Of a DNA stretch of 64,000 nucleotides, positions 10,886 to 23,032 are shown one piece after another (the first letter of the stretch is position 1; every line of letters begins with the position of its first letter). The DNA is from Ephemerocybe angulata (Eukaryota; Basidiomycota; Agaricomycetes; Agaricales; Psathyrellaceae): the NCBI GenBank assembly GCA_013368325.1, contig JAACJK010000219.1, positions 372,001-436,000 on the forward strand. Direction: 5' to 3'. The position numbers and the translations under genes are program-made. The notes under the pieces are model-generated. The model was given only the letters and a program-made list of their open reading frames with translations. It was not told the DNA's origin and made no database searches.

Positions 10886-11447
10886 CTAAGTAAGATGGAC
10901 TGGAAATGGTGGAAAGCTGTCGGGCTGGAATGGGTGGCCGTCTGGGAGGGGTGTGGAGAGGAAGGGGGCTGATTTGGGTGTTGCAGAGGTTGGGGGGCTT
11001 GTGGGGGTTGCTGCTTTGACGAGGATCCTGGCGGCGCCGAGTGTTCGTCGTCGTTGGGCTAGATCCTCCCGGAGCTTTCGTATTCTATCCCTCTCTGTCT
11101 GTCGTTGAGAAAAGTATCTTTTCATTGAATGAATGTGATGCTTACTCTTGTCGCATTCGCGCTTTATGCCTCCGAGACCGGCGATAGCTTCGTCGATCCT
11201 GCTTCTCACCTCAGCCACTCGTGCTCGCGCATTCCGAGCTGGCTGTACAGTGTTCGTCAAGGCTACTGACGCAGATGACACAACAGACGATAGATCTGTA
11301 GAATAATGGCCATGTTGGGACTGAAAATCCCGGGGACTGCCCTTGTAAGTCTATGTCGACTGTGATCTAGCTTTGCACTTACTGGGTCTTGATACATGTT
11401 CGGCAGTAGAACTGCCTCTGCCGCAGTTCACAGTTCCTGCATTCCAT
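10886..11447 (-). pseudogene. truncated Atg14/UVRAG-type (Vps38-like) gene
   Basis: Exons 11447-11383, 11336-11146 and 11094-10886 (introns 46 and 51 nt) give 154 residues. The start MECRNC and the following FYCRTC form the paired CxxC motif seen at the N-terminus of Atg14/UVRAG-domain proteins, subunits of the class III PI3-kinase complexes in autophagy and endosomal traffic. A heptad-rich stretch follows (RVAEVRSRIDEAI, DRIRKLREDLAQRRRTL), typical of the family's first coiled coil. Full-length relatives are several hundred residues; this frame ends in a Pro/Thr-rich tail of about 45 residues whose DNA includes a repeat segment also seen near 16.2 kb. It therefore looks like a partial duplicate cut off by a repeat. 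The intact copy should be elsewhere. A genuine short variant is possible. Confidence 0.55.
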
Positions 11448-11814
11448 TAACGGATTTAGTGGGCGTCAGTATACCGTCAATTGTGTTGAGAAATCGATTT
11501 TATCATGGTGGTTGAGGTCAAAGAGTCGATTTAGGTCAGCATGACCTAATATCGGGTGAATATATGGGGTTAGGTATAGATCGGCTCCAATAAGCGCCCA
11601 GCTCGGGATATCCAAGGGATATCCTTCAACAAGCCAAGTTTTGAACAGAGACTGCAGCAGAAACACGATACGGGAAGGTGATTAAACAATCGCGGATGAT
11701 GGATCGTTCGATGGGACGCCAGTTGTTCAAGATACACTGGGACCATGCGAAGCTATCGACGAGATAAATTGAGATGAGCAAATGTAATTCAATCGGCTAG
11801 AAACAGAAAGTACG
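11448..11814. other. intergenic region
   Basis: This AT-richer spacer lies between the 3' end of UTP7 and the start of the truncated Atg14-like gene. Only one short chance frame is open, and nothing was recognised. Confidence 0.45.
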
Positions 11815-13949
11815 CTACTTCCCACTTCCAGCCTTGAAGCGATCCAGTGCCGACTTCCTTTTGTTCTCCTCCACAGCCCCACCCGCCTTCATCTGCAACT
11901 TCTTCGCCTTGGCCTCCTCCCTCATCCTATCCACCTTCGCCCTCACAGCAAGCACCTGAGGATCCACGACATTCTTCCTTTGCTTCCTCAAGTACCTCTT
12001 CAAAGACTTATTCTTCCCTCTCATCTTCCTCTTCTTGCTCATCTCCTCCCGAGTCAGACCTCCTTCATCATCGCTATCCCCATCGCCGCCTTCCTTCATC
12101 TCCACGTCAGAGTCCTCAGAGTCGTCACCAGCACCCGTGGTATCCAGCTTGCCCTGCACCGCCAACCTCTCCACGCGCTTCATCCGCGAAAACGGCACGT
12201 CCACGCCCACATTCTTCACCTGCACATTCGCCCCCCACTTCACTTTATCCGACTTGTCCAGCAACGACTGTGCAGCGGTGGCCACCAGCGAGCTCCCCGA
12301 CGCCGACAACGCCGCCGAATCGAACTTGCCCACCATGCTCGGGTCGAGCGTGATAAGGTCCGGCTGGATCTTGTCCAGCAGGCCCTTGACCTCGCGCTCC
12401 CTCCTCGCCTTCGCGTTCTCGAACGGATCGGCTTCGAGGCTGTCGAATTGGGGCTCTCCGACACCCGGAACGAGGATCGAAGAGAGTCCCTTGTTGTGCC
12501 CGATCGCGAGCACGTCGCTGAACGGCTCGAAGCGGAGACACTGCAGCGGCTTGTGGGGGATGGGGTGGCTGAGGTAGAGCGGGGGTGCCGCGGACGACGA
12601 GCTCCCGGTGTATGGGGTGACGATATGCGGCGGGTGGTACACATTGACGCTTCCGCCGCTGAGAACACCGAGGTATCCTTTCTGACTCCACTCGAGCTCG
12701 ACGTCGCCGGCGCCTCGGACGGTCCACTCCCGCACGACGCCCTTCCAGTTGCGGCAGTCCCAGATCTTGACCTTGCCGTCGCGTCCTGCGGTGGCCATGT
12801 ATCGGCCGGGCATGTTGACGGAGCCTGCTGAGCCCCCGTCGCTTGGGTTCACGCTGATACTCGTGACGGGTCCCATGTGGGAGAGGATCTGAACGGCTGG
12901 CTTGGGGAGATTCGGCGTCCAGAGCGTAACGCAGCCGTTTTGGTGCCCGAGATGGACGACGGCGTTGTGTCTGTTTTGAGTGAGGGTATTGCAGGCACCC
13001 AGCTTCGTGCGGTGCACAGCTATCTGCGTTCCCGTGGTCGTATCTGTGTAGGATAGATGCCCAGAGTTCGTCTAAATCGGATTAGTGACTGTAGACACGA
13101 AAAATCGGATGAACGCACCACAGCGACGAGCAGCCAATGCCAGGGCAAGAAATCCAGCCGTAAAGGATCGATAATGTTGTTCAGCCGATGCACTTCCACA
13201 CCGTCGCGGTCGTACACGAACACATTCCGTTTCTGCGCCACGGCGAAGAAACTCTGGTCCTGCAAGAAAGTAACATCCCTCGCCGCCTCTCCCCCACCCC
13301 CATTCCCTCCCGCTCCCGCAAGATTGCTCCCAGCCAAGAGATCCACCTCGCAGTTGACGTTTCCGCCCATCCAGTCAACCGAGCTCACTTTGGTTCCGCC
13401 CTTCCCTGAGATGAAGACGAGGTGGCGACCGTTCTGACTCCACTTCATCCGCTTCGCGCCCTGCCCTGGTCCAAACGTCAACTCCCGCCTGCCCTTCGCC
13501 GCCTCGCCCCCTACACTCGCCACGATCTCGTCCTGGGATATCCGCCATGTCTTCTCGAGAGGCCCGGTGACCTGTATTGACCCAGCGTCGTCCGCGGCCA
13601 ACGAGAGAAGGTTCTGCTGCGTCTCGAGAGCATTTTTAGAGAGGTTGCTGTTCAGCGCGTGCTGGTGGACGAGTTGGCTCCGTAGTTTCTTGTTCGCGAT
13701 GTGGTTGTACTTCGGGACCTCGTCGTTCTTCGATTTCGAGGACGAAGGATCCAGGGGTGCGAGAGATTTGGGAACGTTAACGTGCGACGAGATGGATTGG
13801 AGGGTGTAGTCGCTGTTGCTCGTCGAGGTATCCTTCGATTTGCCTTTCGAGTTGGCCTTCGCCTTTCCCTTCCCCGAATCTCTCGTTTTGACCGCCCTCA
13901 ACTCTGATAGAGGCCGTATGGCGTCTGCTCGTGCAATAAGCGCATCCAT
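11815..13949 (-). CDS. UTP7: U3 snoRNP component UTP7/WDR46, WD40 protein for small-subunit rRNA processing
   Basis: Exons 13949-13119 and 13071-11815 flank a 47-nt intron, encoding 695 residues. UTP7 belongs to the small-subunit processome in the nucleolus, needed for early 18S rRNA maturation. Recognisable blocks are the WRISQDEI region before the propeller, FAVAQKRNVFVYD, the junction motif TNSGHLSYTDTTTG followed by HRTKLG, blades with GRYMATAGRDGKVKIWD, then the BING4 C-terminal region (FENAKARREREVKGLLDK, MVGKFD) and a highly basic tail. The intron falls inside the conserved LVAV/TNSG stretch, and splicing restores it exactly. The 13949 ATG (MDALIARADA) is the first in frame. A possible 5'-UTR intron runs 14027-13974. 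It is longer than yeast Utp7 (554 aa) because of Ser/Lys/Asp-rich insertions. Confidence 0.93.
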
Positions 13950-14815
13950 GCTAGGTATATTGGACCAGAGCACCTAAGAAAGTTAATACCAAATGCAATC
14001 CAATATAACTTCATATGTTTGCCGTACCTGCTCGTTTCCTGGGTGTTGGACGCGAACTGCGCTCGATTTTGAACACTCTCAGAGAGTTTCAATAACTATA
14101 TGAGGCCAAAACTAGTCAGATATCCCAGAACTTGGAGAAGCTTGTGGTCGTCGACTGTAGTAGTGAAAGAACTGTAGGTACTAGAACTAACAAAAAATAT
14201 CGCGGTCGCCAGGAATGGCATTGTGTTCTCACGGCCGTTATTGCGATCAAACGTGCCAGTGGACATCGTCCTCTTGTTCCCGAACCACGACTGCGTCCTC
14301 TGGGCCCATTTGAAAACATGGGAAGAACCATTATGTGCCATGAAATTCCTCAGCTCTGCTACTTGGGAGAAAGAACGCAGTCCTGAAGAGTCATTCGTCT
14401 GTAGGTATCTTATTCGACCATCCAGCACTTCCGAGTTGCCAACGTATGTTTACTTGAATCTCTATTTTTTGAATGCACTCAACCTATGCAGAAAGCTCAA
14501 TCACGCCACGGCATGAAATCCCCCCGTTTGTTGACCGAGAAGTCAAGGTATAAACACCATAATTGCAGTGTTGCGATTATGGGCATCTATCATGTGGTAC
14601 AAACAGACCTCACATGATACAAACGTGACTGTCGGCGGCGACGGACCGGCCTCCGGTCTAGCCGGTTCAAGCACCAGTACGGCCACTTTTTATTTCTTCA
14701 ATAATCTCATTATATTATCCGGTCGCAAGACAATATCATTTTCACTATATACAGAAATCATATCTTTCCCAGCAAACCAGAAATTTCTCCAGAGTTTGGT
14801 TGCACTGACGCTGGA
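13950..14815. other. intergenic region, UTP7 leader
   Basis: This contains a plausible UTP7 5'-UTR intron (13974-14027, GTACGG donor, TTCTTAG acceptor). Beyond that I see only chance frames. It ends at the inverted-repeat element at 14816. Confidence 0.4.
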
Positions 14816-15864
14816 CCCCAGTGAGAACCCACCTTCGGCCAGGTGCGGTGAGTATCGTCCCAGCTCGGGATTTTCAGCATCTGATATCCCGAGACTGGAC
14901 GAGCTGGAACGAAACCTGCCGTCAGATTGAGACAGTATTTCTCGTCTCATCTCACTGTATTCTGGCCAATCTCGGCGGTTCAGGAGACCGCGATGGACCG
15001 AGATTCTTTGACCAATGATTTATTGCATTTTTGGGGGCCCCGGGCTCCTCCTCCTGGCACGGTTTCATAGAGAAATGGGTCTATTTCAAGCGAATTCTAG
15101 CTACAGTACAGTTGAAGGAATAGGAAACTACAGAGGTACGCCATTGTTGCAGGGGGATGCAGGCCGGCGCAGGCGCAGGGGACGGGGCTCGAGAATGGTA
15201 GAGGCGCGAGAACTGAGAACATGTTCGTTGGGCGGGGGGTGGAGGCGAGATTTTCGAGTGGGAAACAAGGTGTAGAAGCGGCTGTGAAAGCTGGACTGGA
15301 AGCACAATAGCCCGGGAATGATGAAGGGAGTGCGCGTACCAACTCCTCCTCCTCCCTTTGCCTGCATGGCTATGTAGCCCTCCTCGCTTATGAAGTCAGT
15401 TGAGAGTAATTACGCCAGGAGCTACCACAGACTCACCGCCAACATCATTTATTAGATCAGATGCAAACACGCCCTGTCGAATTCGGCCGCTACGTGGGCG
15501 GGGACATCTCGTGAAGGGGGTCTGGCGGAGGACATGGTGATGGTAAGAAGTGAAGATTGGCGCAGCTTCGTGAACTCGACTTCCGACTGTTTGCAATTGT
15601 CTAAGTCAGCGAATACCACGGAAATTACTGCTAATATGATTTGAATATGATCATATTCACGCAGGATTGACACGGGAGTCACCAGAGTACTATAGCAGGT
15701 TATGAATAACATTAGTTTATCTATCTAGTGCCAGAGTAGAGCCATGGTTTGCCGAGATTGAGAAGGAGGCCGCTGTGAGTAACCGTGACTGACCGAAGTC
15801 CCATCTCGGGGCCGCGATTTGACGATACTCACCGCACCTGGCCGAAGGTGGGTTCTCACTGGGG
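14816..15864. mobile_element. non-autonomous DNA transposon with 44-bp perfect terminal inverted repeats
   Basis: Bases 14816-14859 (CCCCAGTGAGAACCCACC...) are the exact reverse complement of 15821-15864. The element spans 1049 bp and is flanked by CTGGA on both sides (14811-14815 and 15865-15869), consistent with a 5-bp target-site duplication. The left subterminal region has a further inverted repeat (CAGCTCGGGAT... ATCCCGAG...GAGCTGG). No transposase-like frame is present inside, so it is non-autonomous. The superfamily cannot be assigned from the ends alone; they begin CCCCAGTG. Confidence 0.8.
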
Positions 15865-16492
15865 CTGGACCTTCGGCCAGCCGAAAATTGGAATTTCCTA
15901 TGGCTATGCTCATACGTCGTGATCTGATCACCGCGCTTTCTTGCTCTCCCCCATCATGGTGCCCCCAAGTTGTGCACTACCCGGTACTACCCTATCTTCC
16001 AGCTCCTCGCCAATATCCCATCACCGCGCAACGGGCAGGATGAACAAAGTCTCAGGTGCCGAAATCACGCCCTCAAATCGACAGCGGCACTGGGCAGGCA
16101 CACAGGTCAGTCCCAATCTCACTGTTCACATCGTCAGAGGAAAAGTACTTAACGCTCCCAGAACACCACCATCCTTTTCCCCTTGCGTCCATGGTGGGAG
16201 ACTCAAAAGTGCATTTTCGGTGCTCGCGTGACAGTCTGGAAATGCTGGAAAGCTCTTCTATTCCGATTCTTGTAGCGCTGGGTATTGATTATATATAAAG
16301 GCAGTACATAGTGATACACTCTAAGATAGATGTCGAGCTATATTGGAAACGATCAACACTGGACCTGGGTCCTGGAAAAAACGATTCAATCGTTTGGGTC
16401 ATACACGACTTGTGCCGGGCTCCTATAAGTATGTTCAGCGCCAATGGAACTATCACAATAAAGATTAGGTTAGCATACCTCTTCTCAACTCC
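15865..16492. other. intergenic region with a dispersed repeat fragment
   Basis: No gene was found. A segment at about 16204-16254 matches a segment around 10783-10930 in two blocks (AAAGTGCATTTTCGG and CTGGAAATG.TGGAAAGCT), indicating a shared dispersed repeat. Confidence 0.4.
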
Positions 16493-18903
16493 CTATTGGT
16501 GTAGATAGATGAGCCTCTGCTGTTTTGAGGAAGTACGACCGCAAGGAGAGACTCACATTTTCTCGCCACGCCATTTGTGCCTTGAGCTCGATGCCGTGGT
16601 AGTATAGGATGTTGTCGTACTCTATCTCGAAGTAAGTGCCTTCTTTACCCAACGCTGGAAGCGTTTTGTACGGGACGTGAGAAATGTCCATGACTATCTG
16701 GCAAAGCTTCGAGTACATGTCTTGATTCTACAAGTTAAGTCGGATCCCTTGATGATGGAACACCTCTCAACGTACCTGGCTCCTCGTCTTTCCATCGAGG
16801 ATGGTGGCTGCGTCCTCGGTAGCACCAGATGTCTGCTCGCACCTTCTTTAAAGTCTCGAGCTTAGAAAACCGGTAGGTCGATGATGACCGGTATTCTTTC
16901 CTCTCCTCGATTTTCGTATTCTAAGCAATTTGAGAAAGTCAGCCGAGATAAGGTAGTATGATATTGGAATATTACTTTGGGTATCATGAGCTTGAAGCTG
17001 CCACGTATTCGCTTCCGACCAGTGGCAGATACAAATACGCTGCCCCTCTCATCGTGTAACCGGTGCTCAGGATCGCTATCTTTGTAGTTGATGCTATAGA
17101 AGGCTCCGTATCCATACTTAGAGACCCTTGTTCGCACTCTCCTTCGCAGGTAGAAGGATACCGCGCCATCTGAAACAGCTTTATTTCTGATGGTCGAGAT
17201 GTCAGCCATAACACAAAGACATTCATTCTAATGCTCACACGTAGTTCTCAGGGCGAATGACCGCCAGGCTTTTATCGGCAAGTGCTTCAACAACTTGGCC
17301 ATACAACCAGTCGCTCAACGCAAACCCGCCCACCAGGATGACATGCTAAGCTAGTTGCTATCAGCATGCCTATATTACGGAGAGATGCGCTTACAGATAC
17401 GGGGTTATGAGCCTGTTCAACCTGAGTTTGGATGGCACTGATGATGCATCGAAGTGAAGGTGCGAAGAAGTTTGCTACATCTGACCTGTTAAAAGGTTAA
17501 GTGGATGTTTCTGCATCGAATGTGAGTAGTTGACGTACCCCGAGATCTTGAGCTGCCCAAAGCGTATACCGCATGTCGGGTCGCTATCCCTGTTGCCGCC
17601 AAACCGAATGAACTGCGGCTCGGAATCATTCCTGAACCTCAACTTCGTAGTCGTATCGAACTGGTCGACGATATGGTCCAGATCTTCGAGGTAGGAAGAT
17701 TCGGAGAGGAGCTCTAACGTTGCACATCTTAGTCAGAGACGGTTAAGATAAGAATCCACCCACCTGAGAGAAAGAGTTTTGCTTGAATGGATACGAAGAC
17801 AGATCCAAAGAAATGGCCTTAAAACCTATTAGTGAGTAGAAGGTCGTGAAACTCGAACAAGTACGGACATTGAGGCACCGCGATCTCCTCGAACCGCCCC
17901 TTTCCATCATCGACACGTTTTCGATAAGCGCTCACATCAACGGTCCCTCCCCCTGCGTCGACGATGACAATGCCATGACCATTCTGTACTACATGTGAGC
18001 CTTTCCCCTGGGATCCCAGGTAGTACAATCTCAAACCTACCTCCAAAGCTTCCTCGGATAGGCCATTGCGAATTGCGTAGTGAAGGCTCGCCTCACCCTC
18101 TGTTACGAACGTAATCCTTGACTTTCCAAGGTCAGAATCTGCTATTAACCCCGCAAGGGCCACCGCCTCGCACATCTGCGACTGCTGGTATCCCTCCCAG
18201 CCGTTCGGATGCGAAATCACATAGTCGATATCGCTCTCCACTGAAGCCCAGAGAACCTGCCCATTCGCGTGTGTGTCACTGATGTAGGCTCTCGCACATT
18301 GGTACAGGTACTGCATGAAGTCTGCGAGAACCTGAACCACCGTCTTGCCTGCTGGGATGGGAGGTAGCCGATCTGCGAAGTCCATGGTTGTTCCGCGTTG
18401 GGATCGGACATGCATTTTGAACCTGAGTTCAGACTCAAGCGTCAGCAAACTGGAGTTATCGGTAGACCATCCCTAATCAGCTTTACCATTGTGCCTTCTC
18501 CCATCCCTCTTCAGTGGCAGTCTCATAGATCCCCTCGCGACATGCCTCAGCACCCGCCGCAGTCATTTTGCCTTCTCTGTCATAGTATAGGACAGTTGGA
18601 ATCTTCGACGCGCCGCTGACCTGCTCATGCGCAGGAAACCTTCGCACATTCGTTTAGATTGACTAGTATCACTCTCCGTCCAAGGGAGTCGTACCTGGTA
18701 ACGCCTCTGATTTCCGGCGCCTGCCCAGGATCCAAGATGCTATAGAGCGGGTGAGAAGCATTGACAATGCTGCGGAGAATCGTGGCCCGCTGCGCTGCTC
18801 ACCAGTACGATATCCCGCTGTACGTCGTGCCAATGTCGAAAGCCAAGACCAGCCGCCTCTTCGAGCCTGTGTAGGTCGACCGTTTAGATGATCTCGGGGA
18901 CAT
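16493..18903 (-). CDS. Hsp70-like ATPase (HSPA12-type actin-fold protein)
   Basis: Thirteen exons: 18903-18803, 18739-18695, 18639-18487, 18422-18041, 17983-17869, 17817-17764, 17713-17539, 17485-17395, 17345-17239, 17186-16976, 16920-16776, 16720-16557 and 16519-16493, with introns of 37-64 nt, give about 589 residues. The last acceptor could lie 3 nt downstream. The protein shows the Hsp70/actin nucleotide-binding fold in order: phosphate-1 loop (LAFDIGTTYSGISY) near residue 20-33, phosphate-2 (VDAGGGTVD) after exon 4 and the adenosine motif (HVILVGGFALSDW) around 373. There is no C-terminal peptide-binding domain like that of canonical Hsp70. Such genes are strongly expanded in Agaricomycetes, and their clients are unknown. 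Every junction restores conserved family sequence in frame. Cytosolic location is likely, as no signal peptide is present. Confidence 0.9.
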
Positions 18904-19614
18904 TGTAGCAGGATGCAGGGATGTGGAGGGTAACGGGTCAAGAGGTCATGGTGGCGTTGATCAGCCTGCTGGCATGGTGGACGGTGCTGCGGCGCTAAGT
19001 TCAAAGTCAGCGAGCGCTTATGTATTATGCTGGCACGAGCCGTGCACTTCGAATTTTCCAAGTGTCGGGATAGAAAAAAAAAGGGAGTTAAGAATCGGGA
19101 ACTACATGATATAAAATATAACCATAGAGGGTTCTAAGAATTGTTTGCTCGAGCACCGAGAGGAGTCGACAGAGTGTGCTTCTGTGCGGGATCCACCTCC
19201 GTGCCAGGTCACCGTGGAGCTGGCACTAGAGCTACAGGTGCTTCGGTGCAGAGGGTTATACTTCAAAATAAGTGAACAGAAGTCATACCTCTACCAATTT
19301 TCGAACATTCTTTGCTTAAGAAGGTCACCCACCGGCGCCTAATTTGCACACCTGGAGAATGCATGGAACATGTTAGGGCGCGACCGCTGACAGAGGATAC
19401 TAGTAGTAGAACGATTAAGGTAATCAGGCTCTAGGTGTAGGGTATTATGTACATGCAAGGTGTGAAGCGGAAAAAAGAGAAGCTATGTCGGAGGAAGGGT
19501 AGTGGGATATACCAAATTACGCGAGCGATATACAGTCAAGAAGGGGGGTGAGATTATATGTTGAAGATGATTGAGAGGCGTAGTAAGCCAATATGCATTG
19601 GACGTCGTTCTGTC
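18904..19614. other. intergenic region
   Basis: About 700 bases upstream of the Hsp70-like gene and downstream of the F-box gene (both on the minus strand). No coding frame, RNA gene or clear repeat is visible. Confidence 0.45.
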
Positions 19615-22442
19615 TCAAATTCTAGGGACAGGGACGAAAGGATCGACGGCGTAATCAATGGCCAGCTTAGGGGCGACTACACCGTGCCTGGAGATTTGTG
19701 TTAAGTACATTTTTCACGAGTACAATGAAGAGGATAAAGCTTACTTGGCTTTGATGTGGCTTATAACGCCCTCCATGATGAACCGACGATTTCCGCCTCC
19801 ACCAGGACACTGAAGGCATCGATAATTGTGGGTTTTGTTGTTTGTGTTTTTGACTTTGGGGATGGTAATGACGAGAGGCTTGTCGCAGACGTCGCCGCAC
19901 TTCCTGTTTAAGAAGTAGTCTTGCAAGATCTGCGGTTCCGTGATAGCATGTCTAGGGTTGAAGCTGGGTTAGAAACCCTGCATTTGATGCTGACTATGCT
20001 ACAGACGGTACTCACTGGTTTCTGAGGTGCTCAAGGATGTCGGGTTTCCTCCGGCAGTTATGAAGCTCGATATGAGCAGCGCAATGGTTACACGACCACA
20101 CCCTTCCGTCATGCTCGATGATCGCCAACGTTGCTGCTTGTGCCTTCGCTGCCTCTTCCGGCGTTGCGAGGCGAAATACCGCAGGACAAGGGGACTGCCC
20201 GCGATAGGCAGGGCAGCCGTGCATCACCTATATGACCAGTCAGGTAGTGAACTTGGGAATGGAACATTTCAGCTCACCGCACTCCTCCAGTTATGCACAG
20301 TGGTGGTGTTTGTGACTCTGCAAGAACCGCAAATGAATCGCCCGTTTCGTTGTTCAATATCTGCGATCCTTGCGGTTTTAGGGTCAAGTCCCACAAGACG
20401 GATCAGAGTCGATGCAATAGCGGAGGCAGTTACATTGTAGGTGACTTGGTGGCCAATGTTTGCTTGTAGAATGGGTTCGTTAAAACGCCAGTGGCCGTCG
20501 CAAGGATGACTGGCGATCATTTCCCACCCACTCAAAAACTTGGAGCACTGAGAAGGGCCCCATTGTGAAGTCGCTTGACACGAAAATGCGAACCTTGCAA
20601 CGTCAAGAGGGTCGGCCACGCCGTCCCTTTCGGAAGCCGGGATTGTTGCTATAATTGAAGCCTGGAAGTCGCCTTGATATTTGTTCAGATGCGCCGCCAT
20701 GTTCGTGATGATGGGTTGGAAGTCCTGTACGGTGACGACGGCATCCTCTGCATTGATAAGGGCAGAGACCTCTCGCAAGATGCGCAAGAATGAAGCGGGA
20801 GGACACTGGTATCGCTCCAAAGGTCGTAAAGTAGAGAGGAAGCCGTCGTACATGTTCTCGAAGACGGCCCTCCTGCTCTTGACGACGTTCGCCACCTCTC
20901 GAGACAATCTCCGGGTCTTCTCTTCGATGACTTTGGCCTCGAGCTTCTGCTGAAGCTTTGCCCAGACTGGAAACGGACTGTTAGAGCCACAATAGCCTTT
21001 CCCCAGGGCGGCGGGGACGTACTGGAATCTGTGACGGTCGGGGCACCAGTGTAGATGCCGACCGTTCTGACTGAAATCGCCACTTTTATGTCATCGCGCT
21101 GATATCCGAGCTGAAGGAGACGCGAAGTTACTCTATATAACATATATCAGCCTGATGACGCTTAAAAGGTTCAGCGAGCGTAAGCTTCGAACTCACCCTT
21201 CTAGTCGGCTCTTCCTATTCATCTCAGCGACGGACATCCCACTTCCTCGCACTTCCCACTGCTGATAGACATGCGCATCCTATATTGGAAGTGAGCTTCT
21301 AAAACTTAACCCAGATTGCGATTGCGTCAGGCGTGCCTTCAAAATATCCTCGATCCCCTGCGCACGGTCAGCCTTCCACTCGGCGAACGCTTTTTTAGCA
21401 GCAGCGCTTCCCATCGCCGCAGCGTGCTCGAGGGGCTCCCACTCCTCCGCAACCGCAGGTATATCAGTTTCCCAATAATACTTGCTCCTGCCGCTGTAGC
21501 CGTTAGCCCATGGCCCAACTGGAAAGAAAAACGTCATTTGCATGCGAAAAATCAATGAAGTGTATGCCGGCCTACCATGGGTAGAAGGAATGTATTTCAA
21601 AATCTCGTTATCGAGATCTGGATGCTTCGACTTGAACTTGGAATGAACCATATAGCTGCGCCGAACAAGGTAAGCCATGTGAATGGGTGGTCAGCTTTTG
21701 ACTTACTGGTCCTTCTTGCACTGCGTACAGATCCGCTTTCGCAAAAACCAATCGACCTTTCGAACGCCTGGAGCACCGCAGCCCTAAGCAGAGAGAACAT
21801 GAGCACAATCGAGTACCTGTTGGGGAAGCTTCTGACCTTAACCTGGCAGTGGTTGCTGTACAACAAGCCAGCCCAACGACGCTCAGAAAAGTCGGAGGGA
21901 GGTTCAGGAACTCCGTGAAATCCTCTGGCAGACACCCAGACACACTGGGCATTCTTTTCCAGGAGAGTCTTTCGGAAGAGCGTGTTCGTCCGGGTAAGAA
22001 TAAGAAGATCCCTTGGAGAGAGCTGGCCAAGGATCTAAATTTGCGTCAGGGATTTTGGGATACCAACCGAATTTAAAGAAAACCGTACTTCAAAAAGGAT
22101 ATCCAGAGGCATTGTTGGGAGAAGGCTGAGGTCTTTTCCCCGCCGACGCTTTGGAGGTGGCTTCGCCTTGGCTTTTGCGTTCGCAATGCTTGTACTCGTC
22201 GTCGGCGTGTCAGCCACCTTCTGGCGTTTCGCCTTTGGCATCGCTACGCTGGCTCTCTTCCTAGCCGAGAGAGTCCCTATCGCGACGTTGAGAAAAGGTA
22301 AAAGTACATACATCATCAAAAGCATACCTTGAACGAAGTCACCGTCATCCGAAAGCTGCTCAGATGAGTCGCTATCCGACTCTGGCTCCGCCACAACGAC
22401 GTGAACCGGGGCTACAGCACTTTTTCGACGCGTCGTTACCAT
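19615..22442 (-). CDS. F-box/zinc-finger family protein, copy A
   Basis: Twelve exons: 22442-22328, 22276-22089, 22034-21843, 21783-21707, 21655-21576, 21518-21337, 21279-21197, 21132-21023, 20966-20278, 20227-20016, 19951-19745 and 19687-19615 encode 735 residues. After a basic, Ser-rich N-terminus comes an F-box (LSLLPTMPLDILFE then ILGQLSPRDLLILTRTN, about 88-130), the fold that docks on Skp1 in SCF ubiquitin ligases. A CxxC pair (CQGC and CTQC, about 164-190), a mid CxxC (FICGSC) and a C-terminal C-x2-C-x17-H-x4-H finger (about 618-644) suggest zinc binding. Intron 21336-21280 starts with GC rather than GT; only this junction keeps the family frame. Four paralogues lie in this window. It probably acts as a substrate receptor; the target is unknown. 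Confidence 0.85.
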
Positions 22443-22958
22443 CGTAGATGCGTTCTAGTAGCCTTTTTCCGAGTCGTCGCCCCTGGACGTGGAGAATGCC
22501 AGCGCACGGTGACAGTAAAGGACAAGCCTGGCCTGGGAATATCTGACCAATATATACGCCGGTAGGTATGCGGGCGCTTATAGTCTCGTTGACCAGCCTC
22601 TATTTGGAGCTTTTCGAGAAGACAAATCGTTCTCTACTCCATGGGGCTCTGCTTTGGGCTTCGCGCTTGCACTCCCGCCAAGAGTGATCAGCGCCGTGCG
22701 TTCCGGTATCAACTAGTATGAGCGAACCATCCACCAAAACGAAATGGGCCCCGGGGGTCAAATGCAAGTCAGTGACTGAGGGCCCTTGGTAATTACTTCT
22801 ACCTCTGTTGCTCCCTTGATCAATGATCAACGCGTGGCCTTGATTACGCCTGGTATGGTTGGTAGTAGGTACGGTACATAGGCAAAAAGCCAGGCGGCAG
22901 CCCACTCGGGAGTTGGCCGCCAGAGTCCAGAGTCCAGGGTCGAAGTAAAACAAAACGA
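22443..22958. other. intergenic region
   Basis: Presumed promoter of F-box copy A, extending to the minus-strand tRNA-Ala. No further feature was recognised. Confidence 0.45.
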
Positions 22959-23032
22959 TGGACACATTGGGAATTGAACCCAACACCTCTCGCATGCTAA
23001 GCGAGCGTGATAACCAACTACACCATGTGCCC
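22959..23032 (-). tRNA. tRNA-Ala (anticodon AGC), copy 3
   Basis: This minus-strand 74-nt gene is identical to the copies at 6981 and 7412, including G3:U70 and the AGC anticodon. Its upstream flank also resembles that of copy 1 (ATGCC then CTC and AACG just before the gene). Confidence 0.95.

Noticed and set aside
14223..14516. 97-codon plus-strand frame
   Set aside because: No motif or splice support; overlaps an equally long frame on the other strand.
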